Origin: Candidatus Neomarinimicrobiota bacterium
GTDB lineage: Bacteria; Fidelibacterota; Marinisomatia; Marinisomatales; S15-B10
Assembly: GCA_012964825.1 (NCBI GenBank)
Contig: DTTI01000022.1
Coordinates: 1-44,071, forward strand
Reading direction: 5' to 3'
DNA: 44,071 nucleotides
In this document: piece by piece, positions 12,721 to 20,666 of the stretch
How positions within the stretch are numbered: position 1 is the stretch's first letter
How the letters are laid out: each line of letters opens with the position of its first letter
Notes under the pieces: generated by a model
What the model was told of the DNA's origin: nothing
The model's database searches: none
Seen by the model: only the letters and a program-made list of their open reading frames with translations
Position numbers and translations under genes: made by a program

Positions 12721-14202
12721 ATGAATTCAATCGATCCCGGCATACTTTTCGGCATTAGCCTTTACCTGGCCGGTATGCTTGGGGTTGGGTTCTATGCAAG
12801 CCGTAAGATCAAAAACTCAGATGATTTTCTCCTCGCCGGTCGGCGACTTTCTCTCTGGCTCTGCACCGCCACACTGACAGCTACCTGGATGGGCGGCGGG
12901 GCCATCCTGGGCGGCGGCGGCGCCGCTTACGAGCGGGGTTTCCTTGGGGTTATTGCTGACCCCTTTGGCGCATCCCTCTGTCTCTTTCTTGCCGGTCTTT
13001 TTTATGTCAGGATGATGCGACGGATGAAACTGGTGACTATTATCGATTTCTTCGAAATGCGATTCGGCCGGACCGCCGGTATTTTTTCATCTATCATAAT
13101 GATTATTGTTTTTATCGGTTGGACAGGTTCGCTGCTTGTTTCCATCGGTTTTGTTCTTCATGCATTGATGGGAATCCCGGAAAATGTGGGGATTATCATC
13201 GGTACCGTTATTGTTCTTATTTATACTGTCCTAGGAGGCATGTGGGCTGTCTCCCTCACTGACTTTTTTCAGGTGATCATCCTTATGACTGGGCTGGCTG
13301 TTGCCTTTCCTATCATTGCCCAACAGTTCGGCGGCATCCGGGAATTTTTTGCCGCTGCTCCAGAGGGTAGTTTCCGTATGTTTCCTCAGGATGCGACAAT
13401 TACCGAGTGGCTCGGGTACATTCGAATGTGGATGGTGGCGGCGTTTGGCTATCTTGCTGGACAGGACTTGATCCAGAGAGCACTTTCGTCAAAGGATGAA
13501 AATGTGGCACAGAATTCAGCTTACCTGTCATCTATACTCTATTTGATATTCGGACTGCTTGCTGTACTGATGGGTATTGCCGGAAGCGTCCTCATGCCTG
13601 GGCTTGAGAACCCGGAGCTTATCATCCCGAAGTTGGCAATGGCTTATTTGCCGCCGTTAATGATAGTTGTTTTCATCAGTGCCCTTCTGGCCGCAGCCAT
13701 GAGCAGTGCCGATAGTTCTATCCTCGCCACTGCTTCTGTGTTTGGCAATAATCTTGTTCCTCACCTGCCTGATAGTCTTAGAGAAAAAGGGACTCTCTGG
13801 TGGACGCGTTTCACTGTTCCAATCTCAGCCCTCATTGCCATGTTGGTAGCTCTTTATGTGGGAGAAGTGTACAATCTGTTACTAGACTCATTTTCCATTC
13901 TTTTAGTTGGACTCTTTATACCGCTGACGGCTGGAATCTGGTGGCCGAAAGCTAACACACCGGGAGGGCTCGCCTCCATGTTCAGCGGTACTTTAGCTTG
14001 GCTTCTCTTTATGTGGCTTACGCCTACACTGCCGGCTGACGTAATCGGGTGGTGTGTTGGTCTGGCGATGTTGGTAATCGTTTCTCTCATCTCTTCAAAG
14101 TCTTCACCTGCACTTCCTCTTAGTGATGTGAATGGAAACGGGTTGGAATACAAAGACCGCTTGGGCACACTTTCTCCTTTCAATCAAACACCGGTGACCT
14201 AA
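12721..14202 (+). CDS. Sodium:solute symporter (SSS family), copy 3
   Basis: 493 residues, about 13 transmembrane helices. The opening (KIKNSDDFLLAGRRLSLWLC) and the glycine-rich GGGAILGGGGAAYERG stretch match the family, as do GGMWAVSLTDFFQV and AAAMSSADSSILATASVFGNN (sodium-site helix). It starts 3 bases after copy 2 ends, so the two are almost certainly cotranscribed. The two copies share architecture but differ clearly in sequence, so this is not a recent tandem duplication. The short hydrophilic C-tail is unremarkable. Substrate unknown. Confidence 0.92.
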   Translation: MNSIDPGILFGISLYLAGMLGVGFYASRKIKNSDDFLLAGRRLSLWLCTATLTATWMGGGAILGGGGAAYERGFLGVIADPFGASLCLFLAGLFYVRMMRRMKLVTIIDFFEMRFGRTAGIFSSIIMIIVFIGWTGSLLVSIGFVLHALMGIPENVGIIIGTVIVLIYTVLGGMWAVSLTDFFQVIILMTGLAVAFPIIAQQFGGIREFFAAAPEGSFRMFPQDATITEWLGYIRMWMVAAFGYLAGQDLIQRALSSKDENVAQNSAYLSSILYLIFGLLAVLMGIAGSVLMPGLENPELIIPKLAMAYLPPLMIVVFISALLAAAMSSADSSILATASVFGNNLVPHLPDSLREKGTLWWTRFTVPISALIAMLVALYVGEVYNLLLDSFSILLVGLFIPLTAGIWWPKANTPGGLASMFSGTLAWLLFMWLTPTLPADVIGWCVGLAMLVIVSLISSKSSPALPLSDVNGNGLEYKDRLGTLSPFNQTPVT

Positions 14203-14214
14203 GAAAGTATAACC

Positions 14215-15351
14215 GTGATAAAATCGGTCATTGTCGATGCTGTCCGTTCACCTATTGGTGTAAAACGAGGCCGAATGGCAGACAACATCCGTCCAGATGA
14301 ACTCACAGCTCAAATACTTAAAGTGTTACTTGAAAGAAACCCCAATTTACCTCTACAAAATATAGAAGATATAATTTTGGGATGTGGTTATCCTGAAGGG
14401 AGCCAAGGGATGCTTTTGGCCCGCTCAGCGGCGATCCTGGCTGGAATTCCCATCGAGACTGGGGCCAAAGTGGTGAACCGCCTGTGCGGCTCATCTATGG
14501 ATGCGATTCATCAGATCAGCAGGGCGGTAGAAATTGGTGATCTTGAAGCGGGAATCGCAGCTGGCGTGGAGGATATGTTCAGCATACCAAGGGGCGGCTT
14601 CAATCCCGATTACCATCCAGAATTGGAAAAACAGAATTACTATATCGAAATGGGGTTGACGGCGGAGAACTTGGCAGCGGAACTCAACATATCCCGGGAG
14701 GATCAAGAGGCCTTTTCCATAGCGTCCCATGAAAAGGCCCTGGCGGCACAAGCCGAAGGCCGCTTCCACCATGAAATTGTCCCCGTGGAATTGGAGGACG
14801 GAACAACCGTCGAAGCAGATGAAGGACCCCGTACGCCCGATTTGGAAAAGATTCGGTCATTGAAACCTGCTTTTTTCAATGAAGGTACGGTAACCGCCGC
14901 CACAAGTTCACCCTTGTCCATTGGGGCTGGTGCAGCCATTGTCACGAGCCGCCAGTTTGCTGAAAATCATAGTCTGAAAGTTCGGGCTGAGATCGTCTCC
15001 CGAACTGTGTTAGGTGTGGAGTGGGAGCGGATGGGTATAGGACCGCTGCCAGCAACTGAAAAAGCGGTTAGCTTGGCTGGTCTCAGTCTAGACGATATTG
15101 ACGTTATGGAACTGAATGAAGCCTTCGCTGCTCAGGCACTTTATGTTATCAGAAAAGGTGACTGGTCCGAGGAGAAGATTAATCTAAACGGTGGCGCCAT
15201 CGCCCTGGGACATCCCCTTGGCTGCTCCGGCGTTCGTATCCTGACAACTCTCATCAATGTGATGGAACAGCGGAAGGCGACCTACGGGCTTGCAACCATG
15301 TGCATCGGGAAAGGGCAAGGGATCACAACCATTCTTCGCAGACCGACTTAG
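14215..15351 (+). CDS. Thiolase (acetyl-CoA C-acyltransferase type)
   Basis: 378 residues, the normal thiolase length. The nucleophilic Cys91 is in VNRLCGSSMDAIHQ. The other catalytic motifs are NEAFAAQ near 302, GGAIALGHPLGCSG near 325 (catalytic His) and MCIGKGQG near the C-terminus (second Cys). The last motif normally reads CIGGGQG, so a Lys replaces one Gly, but the C-x-G core is intact. The enzyme condenses or cleaves acyl-CoA, as in fatty acid or amino-acid breakdown. The start is GTG at 14215, 12 bases after the symporter stop. Whether it serves beta-oxidation or biosynthetic acetoacetyl-CoA formation cannot be decided; no beta-oxidation partner is adjacent. Confidence 0.92.
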   Translation: MIKSVIVDAVRSPIGVKRGRMADNIRPDELTAQILKVLLERNPNLPLQNIEDIILGCGYPEGSQGMLLARSAAILAGIPIETGAKVVNRLCGSSMDAIHQISRAVEIGDLEAGIAAGVEDMFSIPRGGFNPDYHPELEKQNYYIEMGLTAENLAAELNISREDQEAFSIASHEKALAAQAEGRFHHEIVPVELEDGTTVEADEGPRTPDLEKIRSLKPAFFNEGTVTAATSSPLSIGAGAAIVTSRQFAENHSLKVRAEIVSRTVLGVEWERMGIGPLPATEKAVSLAGLSLDDIDVMELNEAFAAQALYVIRKGDWSEEKINLNGGAIALGHPLGCSGVRILTTLINVMEQRKATYGLATMCIGKGQGITTILRRPT

Positions 15352-15375
15352 TTTTCCCTAAATTTCTATCTCATC

Positions 15376-16533
15376 ATGAAAACCGATGTAGCACCCTACA
15401 CTCTACCATGGTATTGTTCAGCTGTCACCTTGGCAGCAACGGCCATCGTAATCGGTCTCCAATGGGACATTTCATGGCATGAAACCATCGGCCGGGATAC
15501 TTTCTGGACGCTGGCTCATATCGTTATCTACATTGGCGGGATCATTGGTGGCCTCACCGGCGGTATTCTCGTGTTAAGAGCTTCATTTGGCGGTCCGTCG
15601 CCTCTTAGGGATGCATCGGTGAAAGTGTGGGGCTTCCGGGGTCCTCTTGGCGCATGGGTTTGCATTTGGGGAGCCGTTGCCATGCTCACATCTGCGCCCT
15701 TCGACGACTGGTGGCACAACGCCTACGGGCTCGATGTGCAAATCATCTCCCCGCCTCACATGGTTTTGGCGGCTGGTTTTTTCTCGACCATTTTCGGAGC
15801 CATGTTCCTTCTTGCGGCCTGCCAGAACAGGACAAAATCCGAGGTTGTCCTTAACACCATGTATGCCTATACGGGGGGTGTTCTTATCCTCATGCTTGTG
15901 ATCCTCACAATGGAATACATGTTTCCCAACAAGCAGCACTCACAGGAGTTCTTCAACGTTTCTGCTATTGTATTTCCTTTTGCGCTCGCGATGATCGGGA
16001 AATCGAGCGGACTTCCATGGCCCGCCACAACTGCTTCACTCATCTTTACCATTCATCGTCTGTTGATTATCTGGGTCCTGCCCCTTTTTCCGGGTGAACC
16101 TCAACTGGCACCCATCTACCGTGAGATCACCCATTTTGTCGCGCCTCCTTTCCCACCACTCCTTATCGTGCCCTCAGTTGCGATTGATTATATTTTGAAG
16201 AAAGCCGATCTTAAGAATGACTGGCTTGCTGCTGGGCTGTGTGGTGTTTTTTTTGCTGGGATCTACTTCCTAGTTCACTGGCCATTCGCCGAGTTTTTAC
16301 TCTCCGAGAATGGTAGAAACTGGTTCTTTGCCACTCATGTGAACAAACCTTACTGGGCTCCTATAGGTCCGAATGATTACGACTTTTGGCAATACGATTA
16401 CAGTCCTCTGGGCGGGGCCATCCCTCTTACGGTTGTTTCTTTCGCTGGGATTCTAAAAACTGTCTTGATGGCCGCAGGTTCCAGCCTTGTCGGTATTTGG
16501 AGCGGGAGCTGGCTGAGCAGACTCAAAAGATGA
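15376..16533 (+). CDS. Polytopic membrane protein of unknown function with conserved-looking His residues
   Basis: 385 residues with nine or ten predicted transmembrane helices. I do not recognise a named family. Notable polar motifs sit at helix borders: DISWHETIGRDTFWTLAH (about 33-50), APFDDWWHNAYGLD (about 109-122) and SPPHM just after it. Histidines with paired acidic and Trp residues in such places often bind metal or heme, but no known site pattern is complete. The gene starts at ATG 15376, 24 bases after the thiolase, and its stop overlaps the ATG of the next gene (ATGA), so the two products are probably made together and may form one complex. It could be a metal transporter, an oxidase-like subunit or a sensor; none is shown. 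Confidence 0.7.
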   Translation: MKTDVAPYTLPWYCSAVTLAATAIVIGLQWDISWHETIGRDTFWTLAHIVIYIGGIIGGLTGGILVLRASFGGPSPLRDASVKVWGFRGPLGAWVCIWGAVAMLTSAPFDDWWHNAYGLDVQIISPPHMVLAAGFFSTIFGAMFLLAACQNRTKSEVVLNTMYAYTGGVLILMLVILTMEYMFPNKQHSQEFFNVSAIVFPFALAMIGKSSGLPWPATTASLIFTIHRLLIIWVLPLFPGEPQLAPIYREITHFVAPPFPPLLIVPSVAIDYILKKADLKNDWLAAGLCGVFFAGIYFLVHWPFAEFLLSENGRNWFFATHVNKPYWAPIGPNDYDFWQYDYSPLGGAIPLTVVSFAGILKTVLMAAGSSLVGIWSGSWLSRLKR

Positions 16534-18023
16534 AGTGGTTTTCTGTTGTTTTCGGTATTTTCCTGGCGGTCAGTCATTTGATGGGCCATGTGGGTAACCT
16601 CAACGTTTTCTATGAAGGGACTGCAGGGCCTTATCCCGTACGCGTCATCATTCGACCTCCGGGTGTGGTTCCAGGTCTAGCGGAGATTACCGTTCGCGCT
16701 CTGGGGGAAGGAGTCAACCGCGTCACGGTTCAGCCCATCAAGTTCGATGCCGGACCTGAAGGGGCACCACCGCCGGATGAAGCTGTACAAATCTCTGATG
16801 ACAAATTGTTGTACAGCAGTGAATTGTGGCTCATGGATTTCGGTTCCTATAGTGTCAATGTGCATCTGTATGGGGAGAAAGGTCATGGAACAGTCATCGT
16901 CCCCGTTAATTCAATCGCCACGCGAACGCTAGAAATGGCCGCTAGCCTGAAAGCAATTCTCTTGATCTTGATGATCTTGCTTGTTGGAGGCGGTGTCTCC
17001 GTTATCGCCGCCGCGGCGAGGGAGAGCACCTTTGAAACTGGTCAGCAGCCGAATAATGCACAAATAAGGCGAGGCCGGATCGCTTTCTTAGTTGGTGCGA
17101 TTTTTTGTGTTGGAATGCTTCTTGGTGGTAGGAACTGGTGGAGTACCGTGGAGGCCCAGTACCGGGCTAATATGTTTAAACCGTTAAAGATAGAGTCCCA
17201 GGTCCGTCTGGAGAACAAAGTCAGAATCCTTTCTGTTAATATAGTAGACGATCGGTGGACATCCGGTCGCTTGCCACCTCTCATTCCAGATCATGGCAAG
17301 ATGATGCACATGTACTTTATCCGACTGCCGGAATTCGACGGCTTTGCCCACATTCATCCGAAGGTCCAGAGCGATGACCAGTTCGATGTGATTGTGCCGC
17401 CCCTCCCTGATGGGGAGTACGCCATTTTTGCCGATATCACTCATGAAACAGGTTTCTCTCAGACCTTAATAGATACTGTTACAGTGCCGGAATATCATCC
17501 CGATGAAGAGTTGCTCAGCGCGTCCCTGGAGCGCGATATGGATGATTCGTGGCGGGAAATCAAACCGTACCGTAAGACTGCTCAAAGCAAAGACGTCAGT
17601 TTTCTTGAGGATGGATCGACAATGACATGGTTGAATATGCCTGATGAGATTGCCATCGATGAGGAACTGGAGTGGCAATTCAGAGTCAATCTCTCTAGTG
17701 GCTCACCCGCAGTTCTGGAGCCCTACATGGGGATGATGAGCCACTGTGCCGTACTCAGGACAGATGGAAAAGTCTTTGTTCACATGCATCCCACCGGTAC
17801 CATCTCCATGGCTTCGCAGATGCTGTTTGAGAGACAGGCCGGAGAGATGGATCATTCCATGCATGGCCAAATGCAGGGAAATGAAAACCAAAAAGGAACG
17901 GTTACCTTCCCACCCTTTGAATTCTCTGAAGCGGGTGATTACCGAATATGGATTCAGGTGAAAGTGGGTGGGAAAGTGTTGAGCGGTTACTTTGATATGA
18001 AAGTTAATCCGCCAAGAACGTAA
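16530..18023 (+). CDS. Membrane-anchored His/Met-rich protein, probable metal (copper?) binding
   Basis: 497 residues. An N-terminal signal peptide (about 1-20) is followed by a beta-rich domain, two transmembrane helices (near 135-155 and 180-200), then a large extracytoplasmic region. That region holds two related half-motifs: MMHMYFIR with HIHP (His260, His274, His276), and MSHCAVLR with HMHP (His405, Cys406, His418, His420). A MDHSMHGQM stretch at 440-448 resembles methionine/histidine-rich copper-binding linkers. I infer metal binding outside the cytoplasm, copper being likeliest. The ATG at 16530 overlaps the previous stop; an upstream start at 16386 would sit inside the previous gene and lacks the signal peptide at its N-terminus. 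The protein probably works with the preceding membrane protein. The specific function is unknown. Confidence 0.65.
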   Translation: MKWFSVVFGIFLAVSHLMGHVGNLNVFYEGTAGPYPVRVIIRPPGVVPGLAEITVRALGEGVNRVTVQPIKFDAGPEGAPPPDEAVQISDDKLLYSSELWLMDFGSYSVNVHLYGEKGHGTVIVPVNSIATRTLEMAASLKAILLILMILLVGGGVSVIAAAARESTFETGQQPNNAQIRRGRIAFLVGAIFCVGMLLGGRNWWSTVEAQYRANMFKPLKIESQVRLENKVRILSVNIVDDRWTSGRLPPLIPDHGKMMHMYFIRLPEFDGFAHIHPKVQSDDQFDVIVPPLPDGEYAIFADITHETGFSQTLIDTVTVPEYHPDEELLSASLERDMDDSWREIKPYRKTAQSKDVSFLEDGSTMTWLNMPDEIAIDEELEWQFRVNLSSGSPAVLEPYMGMMSHCAVLRTDGKVFVHMHPTGTISMASQMLFERQAGEMDHSMHGQMQGNENQKGTVTFPPFEFSEAGDYRIWIQVKVGGKVLSGYFDMKVNPPRT

Positions 18024-18045
18024 ATAGTACTAAGGGAGAAAGATC

Positions 18046-18807
18046 ATGAGAACAATCCTTCTGATATGCTTAGTTCTTTTTTCGAACATTCATGGACAGT
18101 CCGATATTGATAAAGGGAAAGCATGGTATGACCGGCGGTCTGAAGGGGCAAGCGGCTCTAGGGCCGTGTCTACTCCCATAGATTCAGCCATTTCATACTT
18201 TGAAGGCTTACTGGATGGTGGAGATGGAAAAGAGGCCGCTCTCATGCTCGTTAAAGCTCTCTATTTTAAAGGTGAATACACTACAAATAACAAGGAAGAG
18301 AAAAAGGCTATTTTCGACCGCGGAAAGCGCTTTGCGGAAAACTACATAGATCGTTACCCTAACTCAGTTTCATTTCGCTACTGGTACCTGGTCAATCTGG
18401 GAAGCTGGTCAAAAGCTTATGGTATTCTTACTGCTGCCCGGGAAGGAGTAGCGGACCTTATGAAGGAACATTCTGAAAAGATTATTGAACTCGATCCCGT
18501 TTACGAGAACGGAGGGGGATATTTCATGCTCGGGGCTGTCCATTATGAATCACCCTATATACCCTTTTTACTCTCTTGGCCGGATAATGACGATGCTATC
18601 GTATGGCTCCGCAAAGCCGTAGAAACCGGCGACGCAAGGTTAGTTCAGATGGTCTATCTTGCAAAGGCATTGCACAAAGATGGGCAGAAAAGTGAGGCCA
18701 TCACCTTGCTGGAGAATGTGGCAAATACAAAGCCTTCATTCTCATCGCTGGTAGAGGAACGAGACGAGGTTCGCGAAGCCAAAGATTTGCTCGAAGAATA
18801 CAGATAG
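18046..18807 (+). CDS. Exported TPR-like protein resembling TRAP-associated TatT
   Basis: 253 residues. A signal peptide (MRTILLICLVLFSNIHGQ) is followed by helical TPR-like repeats: DSAISYFEGLLDGG, KRFAENYIDRYPNS, KIIELDPVYENGG and DDAIVWLRKAVE. The GGGYFMLGAVHYESPYIPF segment recalls TatT, the alpha-helical periplasmic component linked to some TRAP transporters, but no TRAP permease is in the window. A good Shine-Dalgarno (GGGAG at 18034-18038) lies 7 bases before the ATG. It follows the metal-binding-type protein after 22 bases and may belong to the same operon. A scaffold or ligand-binding role in the periplasm is inferred. Confidence 0.65.
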   Translation: MRTILLICLVLFSNIHGQSDIDKGKAWYDRRSEGASGSRAVSTPIDSAISYFEGLLDGGDGKEAALMLVKALYFKGEYTTNNKEEKKAIFDRGKRFAENYIDRYPNSVSFRYWYLVNLGSWSKAYGILTAAREGVADLMKEHSEKIIELDPVYENGGGYFMLGAVHYESPYIPFLLSWPDNDDAIVWLRKAVETGDARLVQMVYLAKALHKDGQKSEAITLLENVANTKPSFSSLVEERDEVREAKDLLEEYR

Positions 18808-18868
18808 TCACTGAATCGTATTGAACTCTCGACGGAATCGTTATAAATTATCCGTCGTGAAGCTGCGA

Positions 18869-19501
18869 ATGAAACCTCGGAGCATTTTCATTCCGGTTCT
18901 TTTCATCATGGGGTTGCTCTCAGGTGGCCCGGTGACGGCTCAGACCGATGAGGATTTTCTAGGAATGGGGCTAGCCAAACCCACTTCTGGATTTTCCCTG
19001 GAAACTGCTGATTTCGGGAACGGTATGAGTCTTTTCTTCACTCGTCCTATCAATATAAAATTGCAGTGGTTCGGACAATTCAAAATGATGGACGTTACTG
19101 GTGAAGCTGAAATGCCTGTTGTTGATTACTGGACAGGGTATGTTTACAAGGCTAATCCGTTCAACCTGTGGCTCATGCCGGCTTTAACTGGTTTCAAGTT
19201 CCATCCTTTCATTGGTTTAATCGCCAATAATTTTTCACCTTTTGTTATGGTGGCAGGGGGCCCCGTTATTATTATGGATGTTCCCGAGTACGGGAAGTTC
19301 ACCTACAAAATGAATAATATTGAGACGACATTTAATGGAGGTTTTGTATTTGGTGCCGGTATCGATTTTATGATGCAGCCCGAACGGGTCATGTCTCTTT
19401 TTCTTGGCTACGATTATATTAGTATCGGCGATGTGGTTGAAGGGCGGGACCACTACGGAGGTACTGTCCTGAAGATTATGATCGGCCGAAAATTAAAATA
19501 G
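18869..19501 (+). CDS. Exported protein of unknown function, possibly outer-membrane beta-barrel
   Basis: About 210 residues from the ATG at 18869. The chosen start gives a clean signal peptide (MKPRSIFIPVLFIMGLLSGG, cleavage after VTAQ). The open frame runs upstream to 18821, but those residues are basic and would bury the signal. The mature part alternates short amphipathic stretches with glycines and aromatics, such as NIKLQWFGQFKMMDVTG and FGAGIDFMMQPERVMSLFLGYDYI, which fits a small beta-barrel or beta-sandwich. It ends with a basic IGRKLK. No known family is recognised. It lies 2 bases before rsmE and probably shares its transcript. Confidence 0.55.
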   Translation: MKPRSIFIPVLFIMGLLSGGPVTAQTDEDFLGMGLAKPTSGFSLETADFGNGMSLFFTRPINIKLQWFGQFKMMDVTGEAEMPVVDYWTGYVYKANPFNLWLMPALTGFKFHPFIGLIANNFSPFVMVAGGPVIIMDVPEYGKFTYKMNNIETTFNGGFVFGAGIDFMMQPERVMSLFLGYDYISIGDVVEGRDHYGGTVLKIMIGRKLK

Positions 19502-19503
19502 CC

Positions 19504-20241
19504 TTGCCGGAGCGCAGACACTTTATCATCAATCCCAAAAGTCTTAGGGGGGACCGTTTTGTCCTGAACGGTCAGGAGGGCCGTCATGCTGCCAGAGTGG
19601 CTAGAATGAATTCGGGTGATGGAATTACATTGCTGGATAGATCGGGTGCTGCCTACGAAGCGGTTGTGGAAACTGTGAACGGTGAAAGAATAGAGGGTAG
19701 GATTGATTACAAAATCGACCGCTACCACGAACCGGCAATTAACATCTATCTTGGAGTCGGTATTTTAAAAGGGGCGAAGATGGATGCCGTTATCGAAAAA
19801 TGTACGGAATTAGGTGTTCGTTCTATCACACCACTGGTTCTGGAAAACAGCGTTAAGCTGAGCATCAACCTGCAACGGCTTCAAAAAATTTCCCTTTCCG
19901 CCATGAAACAGTGCGGTAGGGGTGGGCAGCCTGAAGTAAATGATGTCCAAAAGCTTTCTGCGTGGGTTGACAAAAGTTCAGGAGAATCCAAATTCGTGCT
20001 TCACGATTCACCTGAGAGTGTTACCCTTGCTGCTCATCTAACGTCGTCTTCGCCCTGTTCTGAAGTTTGGCTTGCAGTTGGTTCTGAAGGTGGTTTTTCG
20101 CCCACGGAAGTAGAGACCTTTTCTGCTGCTGGCTTTAGGCATGCGTCACTGGGCTCCAGACGTCTCCGGGCCGAAACAGCCGCTATTGTGTCCGTGGCGC
20201 TTAGTGAGCAGATTCTAAGTCAGGAGCCGGCTGTTGAGTGA
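19504..20241 (+). CDS. rsmE: 16S rRNA (uracil-1498-N3)-methyltransferase
   Basis: 245 residues, normal for RsmE, which methylates U1498 of 16S rRNA using S-adenosylmethionine. The N-terminal PUA-like part begins RRHFIINPKS, and GQEGRHAARVARMNSGD is typical. The SPOUT methyltransferase domain carries KMDAVIEKCTELGV, then the SAM-binding knot motifs VGSEGGFSPTEVE and LGSRRLRAETAAI, which are diagnostic. The start is TTG at 19504, 2 bases after the previous stop; no better start exists without losing the conserved N-terminus. It overlaps the HIT gene by 8 bases. Confidence 0.95.
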   Translation: MPERRHFIINPKSLRGDRFVLNGQEGRHAARVARMNSGDGITLLDRSGAAYEAVVETVNGERIEGRIDYKIDRYHEPAINIYLGVGILKGAKMDAVIEKCTELGVRSITPLVLENSVKLSINLQRLQKISLSAMKQCGRGGQPEVNDVQKLSAWVDKSSGESKFVLHDSPESVTLAAHLTSSSPCSEVWLAVGSEGGFSPTEVETFSAAGFRHASLGSRRLRAETAAIVSVALSEQILSQEPAVE

Positions 20242-20578
20242 CTGTCTTTTTTGCAAAATTGTGGATAAGGAGATTCCTGGTGATATTGTCTATGATTCTG
20301 ATTCCGTTCTCGCATTCAACGACATCAGTCCTCAGGCACCACATCACGTTTTGATCATACCTAAGAAACATATCCCAACTTTGAATGACATTTCCATTAA
20401 TGACCGTGATGTAGTAGGTGAACTTCATCTGGTGGCAAAACAAGTCGCTGATGAGCGAGGCATCTCCGGAAGCGGTTACAGGACAGTTTTCAATTGCAAC
20501 AGCGATGCGGGTCAGGCTGTTTTTCATATTCATCTTCATCTACTTGGGGGACGAAAAATGAGCTGGCCGCCCGGCTAG
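20234..20578 (+). CDS. HIT family (HinT-like) purine nucleoside phosphoramidase
   Basis: 114 residues, the usual HinT length. The N-terminus has the zinc-type CLFCKIVDKEIPG, then HHVLIIPKKHIPTLND, and the histidine triad is HIHLHLLGGRKM at the end. Members hydrolyse AMP-lysine and aminoacyl-adenylate-type phosphoramidates. The start is TTG at 20234, inside the end of rsmE, so translation is probably coupled. The gap to smc is 88 bases. Confidence 0.93.
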   Translation: MSDCLFCKIVDKEIPGDIVYDSDSVLAFNDISPQAPHHVLIIPKKHIPTLNDISINDRDVVGELHLVAKQVADERGISGSGYRTVFNCNSDAGQAVFHIHLHLLGGRKMSWPPG

Positions 20579-20666
20579 GTTTCTCAATCGCGGAGAAATT
20601 TTCAGAATGATACCTCGGACTTATCTTTTTATAAGAATCATATTTAAATCTTAATCAGGGATAGGT

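Noticed and set aside
20580-20598. TTTCTC/GAGAAA hairpin after the HIT gene as a terminator
   Set aside because: The stem is six A/T-rich pairs and only a short T-run follows; too weak to support.
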